This document shows, one piece after another, positions 31,478 to 42,500 of a DNA stretch of 45,107 nt. Both the position numbers and the translations under genes were made by a program. Source of the stretch: an uncultured Saprospiraceae bacterium (GTDB lineage Bacteria; Bacteroidota; Bacteroidia; Chitinophagales; Saprospiraceae); the NCBI GenBank assembly GCA_937974625.1, contig CALJVJ010000066.1, positions 1-45,107 on the forward strand, given 5' to 3'. The notes beneath the pieces were generated by a model that was given only the letters and a program-made list of their open reading frames with translations, searched no databases and was not told where the DNA came from. Position 1 is the first letter of the stretch; each line of letters opens with the position of its first letter.

Positions 31478-33091
31478 ATGGCTCAAAGGCTCACAACTTT
31501 TTCAAAATTATTAATCACCATGTTAATTGTAGGTGCATTAGTAGTCGGTGGAAAATATTTTCTAGATAACACAGACGCAGGTCAAGACCTTAAAAATCAG
31601 ACCGAAAATGTAAGTACCGATAGTGGTAGCAGTAGTGGAAGTAGCAGCAATAGCGGAAGTAGTAGTAGCAGTACAAATAATAGTGGAATTCCATCTGAGG
31701 ACATCATCAAAGTAGGGGTGGTAACTTGGGCGGGTTACGCGGCAGGACAATATTTCAATGAAGGATTCGAACCTTCTAAGCAATCAAGATTCTACAAAGA
31801 TTATGGTTTTGCTTTAGAATTTAAGGTATTAGACGACTTTGTGGCATCGAGGGAAGCATGGAAATCAAATGATGTGGATTTATTATGGCAGACAGTAGAT
31901 GCTTTTCCAACAGAATCAGGAGCCTTAACCTCTTTTAACCCAGTAGTTTTATTTCAGGCAGACTGGTCAAGAGGTGGGGATGCGATTGTGGTAAGAAGAG
32001 GTATTTCTAATGTGTCTGATTTGAGAGGAAAAAAAGTAGCGGTGGCAGAATTGACGCCATCTCACTCTTTCCTACTTTGGATGTTAGAAGCAGCGGGAAT
32101 GACCCAAGACGATATTGAGATTGTAGCACAAGCAGATGCCGTACAGTCAGCAGCAACGTTCAAAAGTGGTCAAGTAGATGCAGCAGTTGTTTGGAGTCCA
32201 GATGATGTTTTGAGTATCAAAGCAGTACCTGGTTCTAGAATATTGGAAAGTACTAAATCGGCGTCAAATATCATTGCAGATGTTTTCTATGCGAAGCGTT
32301 CATATGTAAATAATAACAGAGACCGTTTGCAAAAATTATATGAAGGCTGGATGCGTGGTGCAGCGGAGATTAATACCTCTGCTGGTGCTAAACAAAAAGC
32401 AGCAGAAATATTGTCTCGCGAATTTACAGAAAGAGGAACAGCTTTATCTGTACAAGAGTGGAGCGATTTATTAGGTAACGTTCGATTAGTAACGCACGGT
32501 GATAATAAAAACTTCTTTGGGTTAAACAACAATTTCAAAGGAGTAACGGGAGAGAACTTGTATAGTAGAATGTCCAATGTATATTTTGATTTAGGACATA
32601 CAGGTGGCAAAAGAGCGCCAACTTGGAATCAGGTAAACTTTCCAAGTTTAGTAATGAGCACCACCTTGACAGGGGAGGAGCATTTTCCAGAAAAGGGTAA
32701 AGAATTTGCTACGGTTACTAAAGCGGATGAGACTAAAGCAGCTATTGCTACTAAGCGAGTAAGTATTAGTTTCCGTTCAGGAGAATTTGAATTAGATGAA
32801 AATTCTAAGTACATCATTGATAGAGATATGGTGCCAACAGCTAAGGCATTCTCTGGGGCAAGAATTCGGATTGAAGGGAATACAGATTCTGTGGGTGGTA
32901 GAGCAAGTAATGTCGCTCTTTCCAAGAAGCGAGCACAGTCTGTAGCCAACTATCTAATCGAAACGTACAATATGCCAAGAAACCGTTTTGTGGTAGTAGG
33001 GAATGGCCCAGATAAGCCAGTAGCAAGTAATGATACCGCAGATGGTAAAGCTAAAAATAGAAGAACAGATTTCGAATTAGTTTCCGAATAG
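31478..33091 (+). CDS. Inner-membrane-anchored substrate-binding protein fused to an OmpA peptidoglycan-binding domain
   Basis: A 537-residue protein. One membrane helix (about 9-25) lacks a clear cleavage site, so it is probably a signal anchor. A Ser/Gly/Asn linker (45-70) follows. Residues 75-395 are a type II periplasmic binding domain of the NMT1/aliphatic sulfonate/phosphonate type: VGVVTWAGYAAGQYFNEG, VDLLWQTVDAF, LRGKKVAVAELTPSHSFLLW, FKSGQVDAAVVWSPDD. Residues 427-535 are an OmpA C-terminal domain: EGNTDSVGG with Asp470, LSKKRAQSVANYL and NRRTDFEL with Arg529. It would stand in the inner membrane, bind a small ligand in the periplasm and hold the peptidoglycan. No ABC permease or ATPase genes are present, so sensing rather than transport is likely. 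Confidence 0.88.
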   Translation: MAQRLTTFSKLLITMLIVGALVVGGKYFLDNTDAGQDLKNQTENVSTDSGSSSGSSSNSGSSSSSTNNSGIPSEDIIKVGVVTWAGYAAGQYFNEGFEPSKQSRFYKDYGFALEFKVLDDFVASREAWKSNDVDLLWQTVDAFPTESGALTSFNPVVLFQADWSRGGDAIVVRRGISNVSDLRGKKVAVAELTPSHSFLLWMLEAAGMTQDDIEIVAQADAVQSAATFKSGQVDAAVVWSPDDVLSIKAVPGSRILESTKSASNIIADVFYAKRSYVNNNRDRLQKLYEGWMRGAAEINTSAGAKQKAAEILSREFTERGTALSVQEWSDLLGNVRLVTHGDNKNFFGLNNNFKGVTGENLYSRMSNVYFDLGHTGGKRAPTWNQVNFPSLVMSTTLTGEEHFPEKGKEFATVTKADETKAAIATKRVSISFRSGEFELDENSKYIIDRDMVPTAKAFSGARIRIEGNTDSVGGRASNVALSKKRAQSVANYLIETYNMPRNRFVVVGNGPDKPVASNDTADGKAKNRRTDFELVSE

Positions 33092-33112
33092 GGAATTTCT
33101 ATAATTTCTATT

Positions 33113-33154
33113 AAAAGTGCTATTAGTCTCCTCGGAGATTGATAGCACTTTTTT
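33113..33154 (+). terminator. Rho-independent terminator of the three-gene set
   Basis: AAAAGTGCTAT (33113-33123) pairs with ATAGCACTTTT, with an inner TCTC-CTCG-GAGA hairpin, followed by a T-rich tail. It begins 22 bp past the stop codon of the SBP-OmpA gene. Confidence 0.85.
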
Positions 33155-33501
33155 ATTTTATGTAGTACTCCATGAAAACGTTAGCAATATTGTTTTGAAG
33201 CAGATGCCAATAACTACGTGGCATCAAATATCCGCAAACCCACACCATTTCCCTTCCTTTTGCTACTTTCCGACATATAATAAAACTAATTTATATACAT
33301 CATTTTTTGGTTTGATTTTTGCCGCTTTTACAAGTTATAGTTGTAAGAAAACAAGGATTTTACAAATTAAAAATATATAAATATATAATCACTTTTTATG
33401 ATTGTTATTACATATTTATTAAAAGTAAATTTATTGAAATCCACTAAATACAACACTAAACAAGACGAGAAACAAGCACTGATTTACAAAAGAAAGAAAC
33501 T
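33155..33501. other. AT-rich spacer before the giant adhesin gene
   Basis: About 350 bp holding a small TTACAA/TTGTAA hairpin (near 33332-33350) and AT-rich leader sequence. No clear TAnnTTTG promoter and no convincing gene is seen. Confidence 0.4.
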
Positions 33502-36500
33502 ATGCATCAACGAATCTTCCCAAAATTAACCAGACCTTACCCCCAACTGTTTGTGGGCGTAGTAGGGAAGCTTTTGGGTAAATTACTTGGGTTAGCGATT
33601 TTATTAGTCATCAATATAAACTTAGCACAAAGTCAAACTAATTTGACGCTAAAGTTAGGAGAAGAATCTGTTCTTTTGGACCAGTTAGTAACTTGTGGTG
33701 AATCAGACCAACAGGTTGTATTCTTTACGGCAGCAGGAACAGACCTTAATCCTCGAACAAATATTCAAGCTACGCTAGATTTGTTTCCGGGCGTAAAGTT
33801 TGACAGTATAATTACCGCATTAAGTTCATCCAATGTGAGCTTAATAGATGGTAGTAATCTAAACCAACCAATATTTTCCTTCCCAGATTTTGACCCATTA
33901 TTTCCAGCGGATATAGCTATTGCTTTTTCCGTAAGCATTGATTGTGGAATTATAGATACTTTGAATTCAGCTACAGACCTACAAATTTTTGATACTTGGG
34001 AGTTGGATTATACAATGGCAGGAAGTACCTTTTCTGAAAACTTTAATGGTGTAGAATATAAGGATGCGATTGCTATTCCTAATTTAAATGTAATTATCTC
34101 GCCAGACACGGAAACTTATAGTATAGGGGATGAACTTAGTAGAAGTATTACCATCTCGAATAGTGGTTTAAATAGCTATTTAAGCAACTTTGATTTAGCT
34201 ATCATTCAGGAGCAAGGACTTTCTTATAAAAGTTTAATCATCAACGGTATAGACTATCCTTTCTCAAAGGCAGCAAATGCCGATGGGGATACCATTATTT
34301 CTTCTAATATTACGGGAACGGTATTCAATGGTAATACCCAAGAATTTGGTACGCCAAGTAATGGGGATGATTTATTTGATGCAGACGAAATTATAACGAT
34401 TGAAGAAGTATTAGAAATTGTTAGTTGTGGAACAGATGGCAATTCTAATTTAAATATAACACACCAAGTGACATGGGGATGTAATGGTGCTATTTGTTTA
34501 GAAGAGACTCAATCAAGCAATATTTCAATAGGTGTAGGAGAAGAATTAATGGAATTTACGTATAATCAAGATGCGACCGTGAACGCGGGATATTGCGACG
34601 ATGGCACCTTGTCAATTACCGTAGCAAATAACGGTTTTGAATTCGATGATGGATTTGGGACTATTTTAGATATTTCTACAGGGGTAGGTTTTGCTATTGG
34701 CGCGGACTTTTTGACCTTAGACCAAGGTTATCAAGTATTGACCGTTAGCATTGCTGGCAGTGCGCCAATCACAGCACCTAATGGCTTGATAGATTTAAAT
34801 AATAATCCAGCTTTTAGTACGGACCCAGATGGGGTAGGTGGATTAGAAGATTTTGATGGAGACGGATTTTTTGATGATTTGAGAGTCGGGCAAAGTTTTG
34901 AAATGACGGCGACTTTTGGAACATCCTGTTCAGAGGGAGCAATTTTTGATATTGAAAATGGTTGTGACAATGATTTTAGAGGCAGTTTTGATGGAAAAAT
35001 AATGTATACTAATTCCTGCGGAGCGAACAACGAAACCTTATTCGACAATTTTTATCGAACTTCAAATACAGGAAGCACCCAAGAAACCTGTACAGACCCA
35101 GATGCTTTTAATGATAATGACCGTTTTACAATTATTTATTCTGGTGAACGGAGAATGTCTAATTTTAATAGGACTTGTGTAGGTAACGATGAAATTCGAG
35201 TTGCTATATCTGTCCCAGATGGCATTCAATTATCTAACGAAACTAGTATCCAACAAGATACGACCAAGTTTACTGGAGAGAGCCAAGTAGTTGGCAATGA
35301 TGTGGTTATTACTTTTGATGCCGCTCCAATTAATTTGAATAATGATTACCAATTAAATTTTGTATTTGAAACCAATTGTAGTTCAGTTGGTCCGACCTCT
35401 TTTCCAGTAGAAATAACCTATTTCTGTCCAGATTGTACTTGTAGCCATATTTGGTATTGTGGTATTTTAGAAGGAGCGACCTTGCATGCCTCAGGCGCAC
35501 CCTGTGCAGAATTTGTCTGTGAAACGGGCTTGCAAACGACTGATTTTGAAGTAGAAAGAACTACGATTGGCTATACAGATGAAAATTTCACCACACCCTT
35601 TGACCCTGCTTTAGCCAATAAAAAGGTGGCACTAAGCTGTGATTCTGTGGTAATGCGAATGACCAATATTGTCGGAAACCAATCCCTTTCAGATAGCATT
35701 GGCTTATCTATTAACTATGGTAATGCGGATGAGAACGATTCTGAGTTAACTTCCTTTTTATTTGCCCATGCAGACATAACCATTCAATCTGGAGGCAATA
35801 CTAGAACTTGTCAAATAGACACCAATGCCTACCGTGTTGAAATTAGTGGTAATAATAAAATTATGCACTTTGATTTAAGTAGTTGTCTAAATGGACTAAC
35901 CTTGAATCGAGGAGATGAAATCAATTTTGAAGGGCATTTTGCCATTAATCCTGATGGGCCAATTCCATCGAATACTTTCAAAAAAATACCTGAGTTTAGG
36001 GCTAGAGGATTTGCCATTATTGATGGTGTCCGATATGATGAGTGTGATTCTTTTGGAGAATTATTCCGATTAGCTAAACTAAACACTACTTTTTCTGGAC
36101 CAAGCAATAGTGCCTATCCAGAAGGATGTGCAGCCACAAATTTGGTTTATACTTTATCAAAAAGTATCAATGCTAATGCGATGCGAGAATTTTTTGGAAC
36201 GGAGCATCGAGCGGCGGTAAAAGTGGATTCGATAAAATTTACTTATGACTCCAATATGCTACAAGCATTTGAAGATTTATCCATAGAGTATCGGATTCAG
36301 GGAAGTGAATGGTTTCCATTACCAGCTTTAAATGCAGCGGATAATGGAATATATCAGCAATCGTTTAACTCTTTAAATACGCTGAGTACTATCACAGGTA
36401 GTAATCAAGTTTTTCAATTTAGGATAAATATGATACCTGAATGTTCGTCTATTTTCGGAAGTGCTTTAGGTAATGATTTATACGATATAGAAGCTAAAGT

Positions 36501-39500
36501 TGATTATAAAAACCGTTTTTATGCCAATGAGGATAATCCCGATTGTATAGAAAATACAGATGCTATTGATAAACGTCAATTTCAATATCAAAACCCGCCT
36601 ACTTTTACTTTAGAAGCAGTAGTAGAGGAGGTTGTGGCAACCAAAGAAACGGTTCAATGGACCCTCGAGCATTGCAATACATCCTTTGATTCTGATGCTG
36701 GAATCACTTTTATTCAGATGGAAACTAGGTCGGGCGATTTGGAGATATTGACTATTGAAAATATCAGTGTTCCTTCCGCTATTGATACTTTAATGCTTCA
36801 AACCTACGATACGGAGAATAATGTATTTGCCTTTGCAGATGGATTGAGCAAAAGAGGCACGAATGCAGACCCTGCGGACATATGTAATACTTTCCGTATC
36901 ACCGCTCGTTTAGTGGAATGTGGAGAAAGTAGTACGGCTGCCAGACTAGGGTGGAGTTGTGTAGCCTATGATGACCCCAATTGGAATCCTACAGATTATA
37001 CTCCTTGTGAGGCAGAAAGTGTACTATTAAAAGCAGCAGCGGTATCGCCACTTTTATCTGCAAGCTTTCAAGAAGAGAATTCTACGATAAGTGGTGCGCT
37101 TTGTGATACCAGTACCATGATAATTTTAGTAAGAAATGAAGAAGAAGGTCGAGCCTATGATATTCAATCACAAATAATTTTGCCAACAGGTGCGACATTA
37201 GTTGGGGGCAGTGTAGAATTTGCCTATCCATCATCGGCTGCTTTTCAATCAGCTACTGCGGAGCCTAGTTTCCAAGAAGTTAATGACCTAGGAAAGGTTT
37301 ATCAATATGATAATTTTGCTAATTTGAACACCTATCTAGACCAAAATGGATTACCGGGGTTTTCTATAAATGCAACAGATTCTAGTGAATTTAGGATTAA
37401 ATATCGTTTCGTTACCAATTGCGAATATGAAAATGGGGAGTTAAATCGGTATAGTTTTCAAGGACAAACCGCATGTGGGACCGCAACAAATAATGCCTTT
37501 GCAGAAACTAATCCAATTATTTTTCAAGCAGACCCTGGAATAGCAAGAGCTTTTGATGTGCAATTTTCAACAACAACGCCATTAAAATCAGGTCAACCTT
37601 CTACTTTTGAAATATCGGTAGAAAATATAAGTCCGAATGTTTCCATTGAAGATAAGATAGAAATAGCTTTACCAGAAATATTAAGTTATACACCAAATTC
37701 TATTCAAGTAATTGCACCAAGTACATGGAATCCGACCGAACCGACCATCAAAAAGGATGGCGATTTGAGCGTCATAAACGTATCTCTGCCAGCGGGTTTA
37801 ACCCAAGGTAGCCGTGCTACTTTTCAATTGGATGTAGTGGTAGCAGAAGTAGATTGTGATAGCCTTTATTCTGCCATAATTTCCACAACTAGTTCCATTG
37901 AATTTACCTGTGTTATAAATAATGAGTCTTGTGTTTACGATTTCAGTTCTTCAAGTGAGGCTGAATTTGAAATAGAGAAAGATTGTTTTGGCGGACCATG
38001 TGTACTTAATCTAGGAACGATAAACGAGTCTGTTCTAATGCCAAATTGCGATAGTACGATGTATTATTGCTTTAATCAATATACACCAGAAGAGCTAACA
38101 GATTATACCATTACAGATAATGGAGTACTTGTTGATTCCTCCCGATACAATGTCTGTGATTATCGCCAAGTTTGCATTTACACTTACGCACAAATTAATA
38201 GTGTTGGAGGTGCTATAATGGTGGATTCGTGGACAGTAAATGGAGAAACATATAGTGGCATTGTTGGCTCTATTACCGAACTAGTGGACTCCATGAATGT
38301 TTGGGATGAAGGAGGGGATTGGATATTATTGCCGGATGTATTAATTATTCAAGGCGGTCATATTGGAGGCGTTTATAGTAGAATGGAAGTTTCCTTTCCT
38401 GATAAAGGGATTCGGTCTTCCCTTGGTTATGATACAAGACTTACGCCAAGAGGCGTTTCTATTTTCCTTACGGAAGGAGCGCACCAATTGGTCATTACAG
38501 ATGAAAATGGTTGTATAGATACTTTAAACTTAGACCTTGTCAGACAGGATTGTCCTAGTTGTATTCCTGCCAAAGTAGAAAATATCATAGTAGAAAATGC
38601 CAGTTGTGGGGCAGATAATGGAGCTGCTATTGTCAATATAAATAATGACCCAGCGGATTATATTTTTAATTGGTCTCCAAATGTTGGAACTGTTGGTCCG
38701 ACTCCCAATAGTAGAATCAATTTACCAATGGCAAGTTATTTAGTTCAAATAATTGATAAAGCAACGAATGAATGCTTTGAAACAACTTTTGTAAATATAG
38801 GCAATGCAGAAGGGCCACAGAGTGTGGCAGAAGTAAGCCCTACGATTTGTGGACAGTCAATTGGCAGCGTCGAATTGAGTCCAGCTGAATATACTTATTC
38901 CTGGGAAGATGGAGCAATTGCAGCCAGTAGAGAAGGTTTGTCGGAAGGAAGGTATATAGTCACAGTAACCGACCCTGCTTTACCATCATGCCCAAGTTTA
39001 GTAACCGTAGTTATAAAAGTTATAAGTCCCTTAAAGGTAAGTAATACCGTATTTTTAAGAGCGAATTGTTTAAATAACAATGGAGTAATCTCTTTAGATA
39101 TTGAAGGAGGAAGTGGACAATACAGTACCTCTTTTCCTGACGGAAATATATCTCAAACAGGATTGGCAGGAGGTTCCTATCAGATTACCGTAACTGATGA
39201 TATTACGGGATGTACTACACCTTATTTTTTCATTTTAAATAATGAAATTCATAATGGAGCAATTACCATTTTGGATACGGTAGATGTGAGCTGTATAGGA
39301 GCAGCAGACGGACGAGTTGATTTTGAGGTTGACTATGAAAATGGATTTAGATTCCCTGCCGATACTATCATTACAGATGGTATAGGGATGTACCAAAATG
39401 GAAATTTACCAGCAGGCGATTATCAACTTTTTATAAAAGATGGCAACGGATGTATAGCAGGAAATAGTGAATTTACTATAAAAGAGTCAGAAGCATTAAC

Positions 39501-42500
39501 GGTAAGCATATCTAAAACGGGAGATTGTGATTCCTTACAAGCTATTGGAATTGCGGTAAACGGAGATGATATTCCCTATATTTTTAATTGGGCAGATGTT
39601 ACAGGAGTACAGAATGAAAAAGATAGAATTAATCTAACAGGTGGTAATTATTTATTGACGATTACAGATGCAGCAGGATGTGAGTTACCTTTAACTATTG
39701 AGATGGATTCTTGTGATTGTGTTCCTGCTACGAATCTTCTACCAACGGTTATAGCGGCCGATTGTGGAATAGCTAATGGCGTAATATCAATAGAAGCAGA
39801 CCAAAATATTGGGGATTATACCTTTATTTATAAACCAGATTTAGGAATAGAAGGCGCTACTAAGAATTCAAGAATGGCTTTGCCAGGAGGGGATTATGAA
39901 GTAATCTTAGCCTTCAAAGGAGATACAAATTGCGTTTCTTCCATAATGGTAACGGTACCTGAAAATGAAGTCAATCCAGACTTAATTGAATCAACAAATA
40001 TTACTCCAACAGATTGTGGAGCATCTAATGGAGTTGTTTCCATTAATTTGACGGAAGAACTAACCGATTATACTTTTATTTATAAACCAAATCTAGGAGT
40101 CGAAGGCACGACCAAGAATATTCGAATGGCTCTACCTTCGGGAGATTATGAAGTTCTGGTTGCATTTCAAGGGGATACAACTTGTGCATCGACCATAATG
40201 GTAACGGTCCCTGCAAATGAAATCAATCCAGACCTAATTATGTCAGCGGATATAACTGAATCAGATTGTGGACAATCAAATGGGGTTGTGGCGATTAGTT
40301 TAAATGAAGACCTAGCGGATTATACCTTTATTTTTACGCCAGATTTAGGTGTCGAAGGTGCGACCAAAAATGTAAGGATGGCATTGCCAGGGGGAGATTA
40401 TGAAGTATTGGTTGCGCTACAAGGGGATACACTCTGTTCTACAAATTTAATAGTTACCGTTCCCGAAAATGAATTAACTGATGCAGCAATCGTGTCAACA
40501 GATATTGCTTCCGCTAATTGTGGTCAAGCAAATGGAGCGATTACCTTAAATATGGATGGAATCATTACCGACTTCACCTATGGATGGGCCGAAAATAGTG
40601 GGACTGCTGGTTCAACCCCAAATACTCGGGAAGGATTGTCAAGCGGAGATTATGAAGTTACATTAACCACGACCAATAACCCAGATTGTAACTTGGTTTT
40701 TCCATTTACCATTCCAACAGGAGCTACTGGTGAAATTCCAATAACAGATACTTTAATTACCTCAGCAAATTGTGGACAATCAACTGGAGCGGTAACATTT
40801 AATTTTATTGATAATACTATTCTTTACGATTATACTTGGACTCCTAATTTGGGTGTAAATGGAAGTGCACTGAATAGCAGAGTCAATTTACCAGGAGGAA
40901 CTTATCAAGTCAATATTAGTGACCGAAACAATCCAGCTTGTAGCTATGATATTAGCATAACCATTGCTGAAATTCCAGCCTTGGCGGAAGCCACGGTTTT
41001 TCCTTCTAATTGTGCAATGCCACCTACAGGTACGGCAGTATTAAGCCCTGCGCAGTACGAATATACTTGGCCAGATGGTTTTGTAGGAGAAAGTAGAAAT
41101 GAATTAGCACCAGGTATTTATGAAGTAACTTTTGCAGACCCGAATGGAAGCGAATCTTGTAAAGGAGTAATCGAAATAGAGATAGATTTAACAAGTTCGT
41201 TGACAGCAACTGCATCTATTAATCAGCAACCAACTTGTCAAGAAGCAAATGGGGAAGTAACGATTAACGTAACAGGTGGTTCTGATAATTATACCTATTC
41301 CTGGGATAGTGAAACCAATGTTAATAATACCTTAGGAGAGGGGACTTATAGTGTAACTGTTTTTGATGCAACACTTGGTTGTCAGACTAGAGTTGGCTTT
41401 GATTTAGATGCCATTCCGCAAGGCGTAGCCACTATAATTATAGCAGATACAATTCCAGTTAGTTGCCAAGGGAATTCGGATGGAGCGATTCAATTTACAG
41501 TAGATGTAAATGGCGATTTCCAATTACCGATGGATACCATTATTACAGATGGGGCAAATTCTTTTGAAAATGGTCAGTTATCTGAAGGCGCCTATTGTGT
41601 AGAAATAAGAGATGCAAATGATTGTTTGACAGGAGAAGCTTGCTTTACAATTGGTGCATCACCAACGCTGATGTTGATGTACGAAACTGTTGCAGCATGT
41701 GCAGATACAGGAGGCATTAGTCTAGAAATTATAGGAGGAGTCGGCCCTTATCAAATAGATTGGGCAGACTTAACAGGTACAGATAATCCAAGCAATAGAA
41801 CAGCATTAGATACTGGGGTATATGAAGTGACGGTAATAGATAATAGAGGGTGTTCAGAAATGGCAAGCATCATGGTACCTGAATGTGAAGCTTGTAACCT
41901 ACCAACTATCACAGAAATATCGACTACCCCAACAAATTGTAATGATGATACAGGTTCTATTTTTATAGAATTAGAAGAAGACGAACGGGATTATGATTTT
42001 TTCTATATGCCAGAAGTAGGAGAACCATTTGTAACTGGAAACATTAGGGCATCTATGCCAAAAGGAAAATATCGAGTATTAATCGTTTATAAACCTAACC
42101 CAGCTTGTGTATTGGAAATTCCAATAGAAATTTTTGAAAAAGACTTTAGTGATTTAGTTCCTATTTCTAGCCCAGCAGATTGTGGGGTAGCCAACGGACA
42201 AGCTTTAATTATTCCAGCAACCAACACTTATACTTGGGCAGATGGTTTTGTTGGAAATGAAAGAACAGCATTAGCAGCAGGCTTTTATCAAATCAGGGTT
42301 AGAGATGAAACGTTTGATTGTGAGACCATGATTACACTGGTCGTAGATGAAGTAAATTTATTAGAAGCCAAAGTAGCCATCAATACGCCACCCACATGTG
42401 GGAACTCAGATGGTTCCGTAACTGTGAATGTAAATGGCGGAAGTGGTGATTATACCTTTGATTGGACGGGTGGAACTAGTACTCGAAACAATTTAAGTAG

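Noticed and set aside
31620-31690. Short AGT/AGC-rich tandem repeat
   Set aside because: It encodes the Ser/Gly/Asn linker of the SBP-OmpA fusion; such linkers are normally low in complexity.
33117-33380. 87-residue open frame after the SBP-OmpA gene
   Set aside because: It starts inside the terminator hairpin and shows no domain, signal or codon pattern of a real gene.
39760-41019. Regular 252-bp repeats considered as a CRISPR-like or other non-coding array
   Set aside because: They are in-frame protein modules of exactly 84 codons with protein-level conservation.
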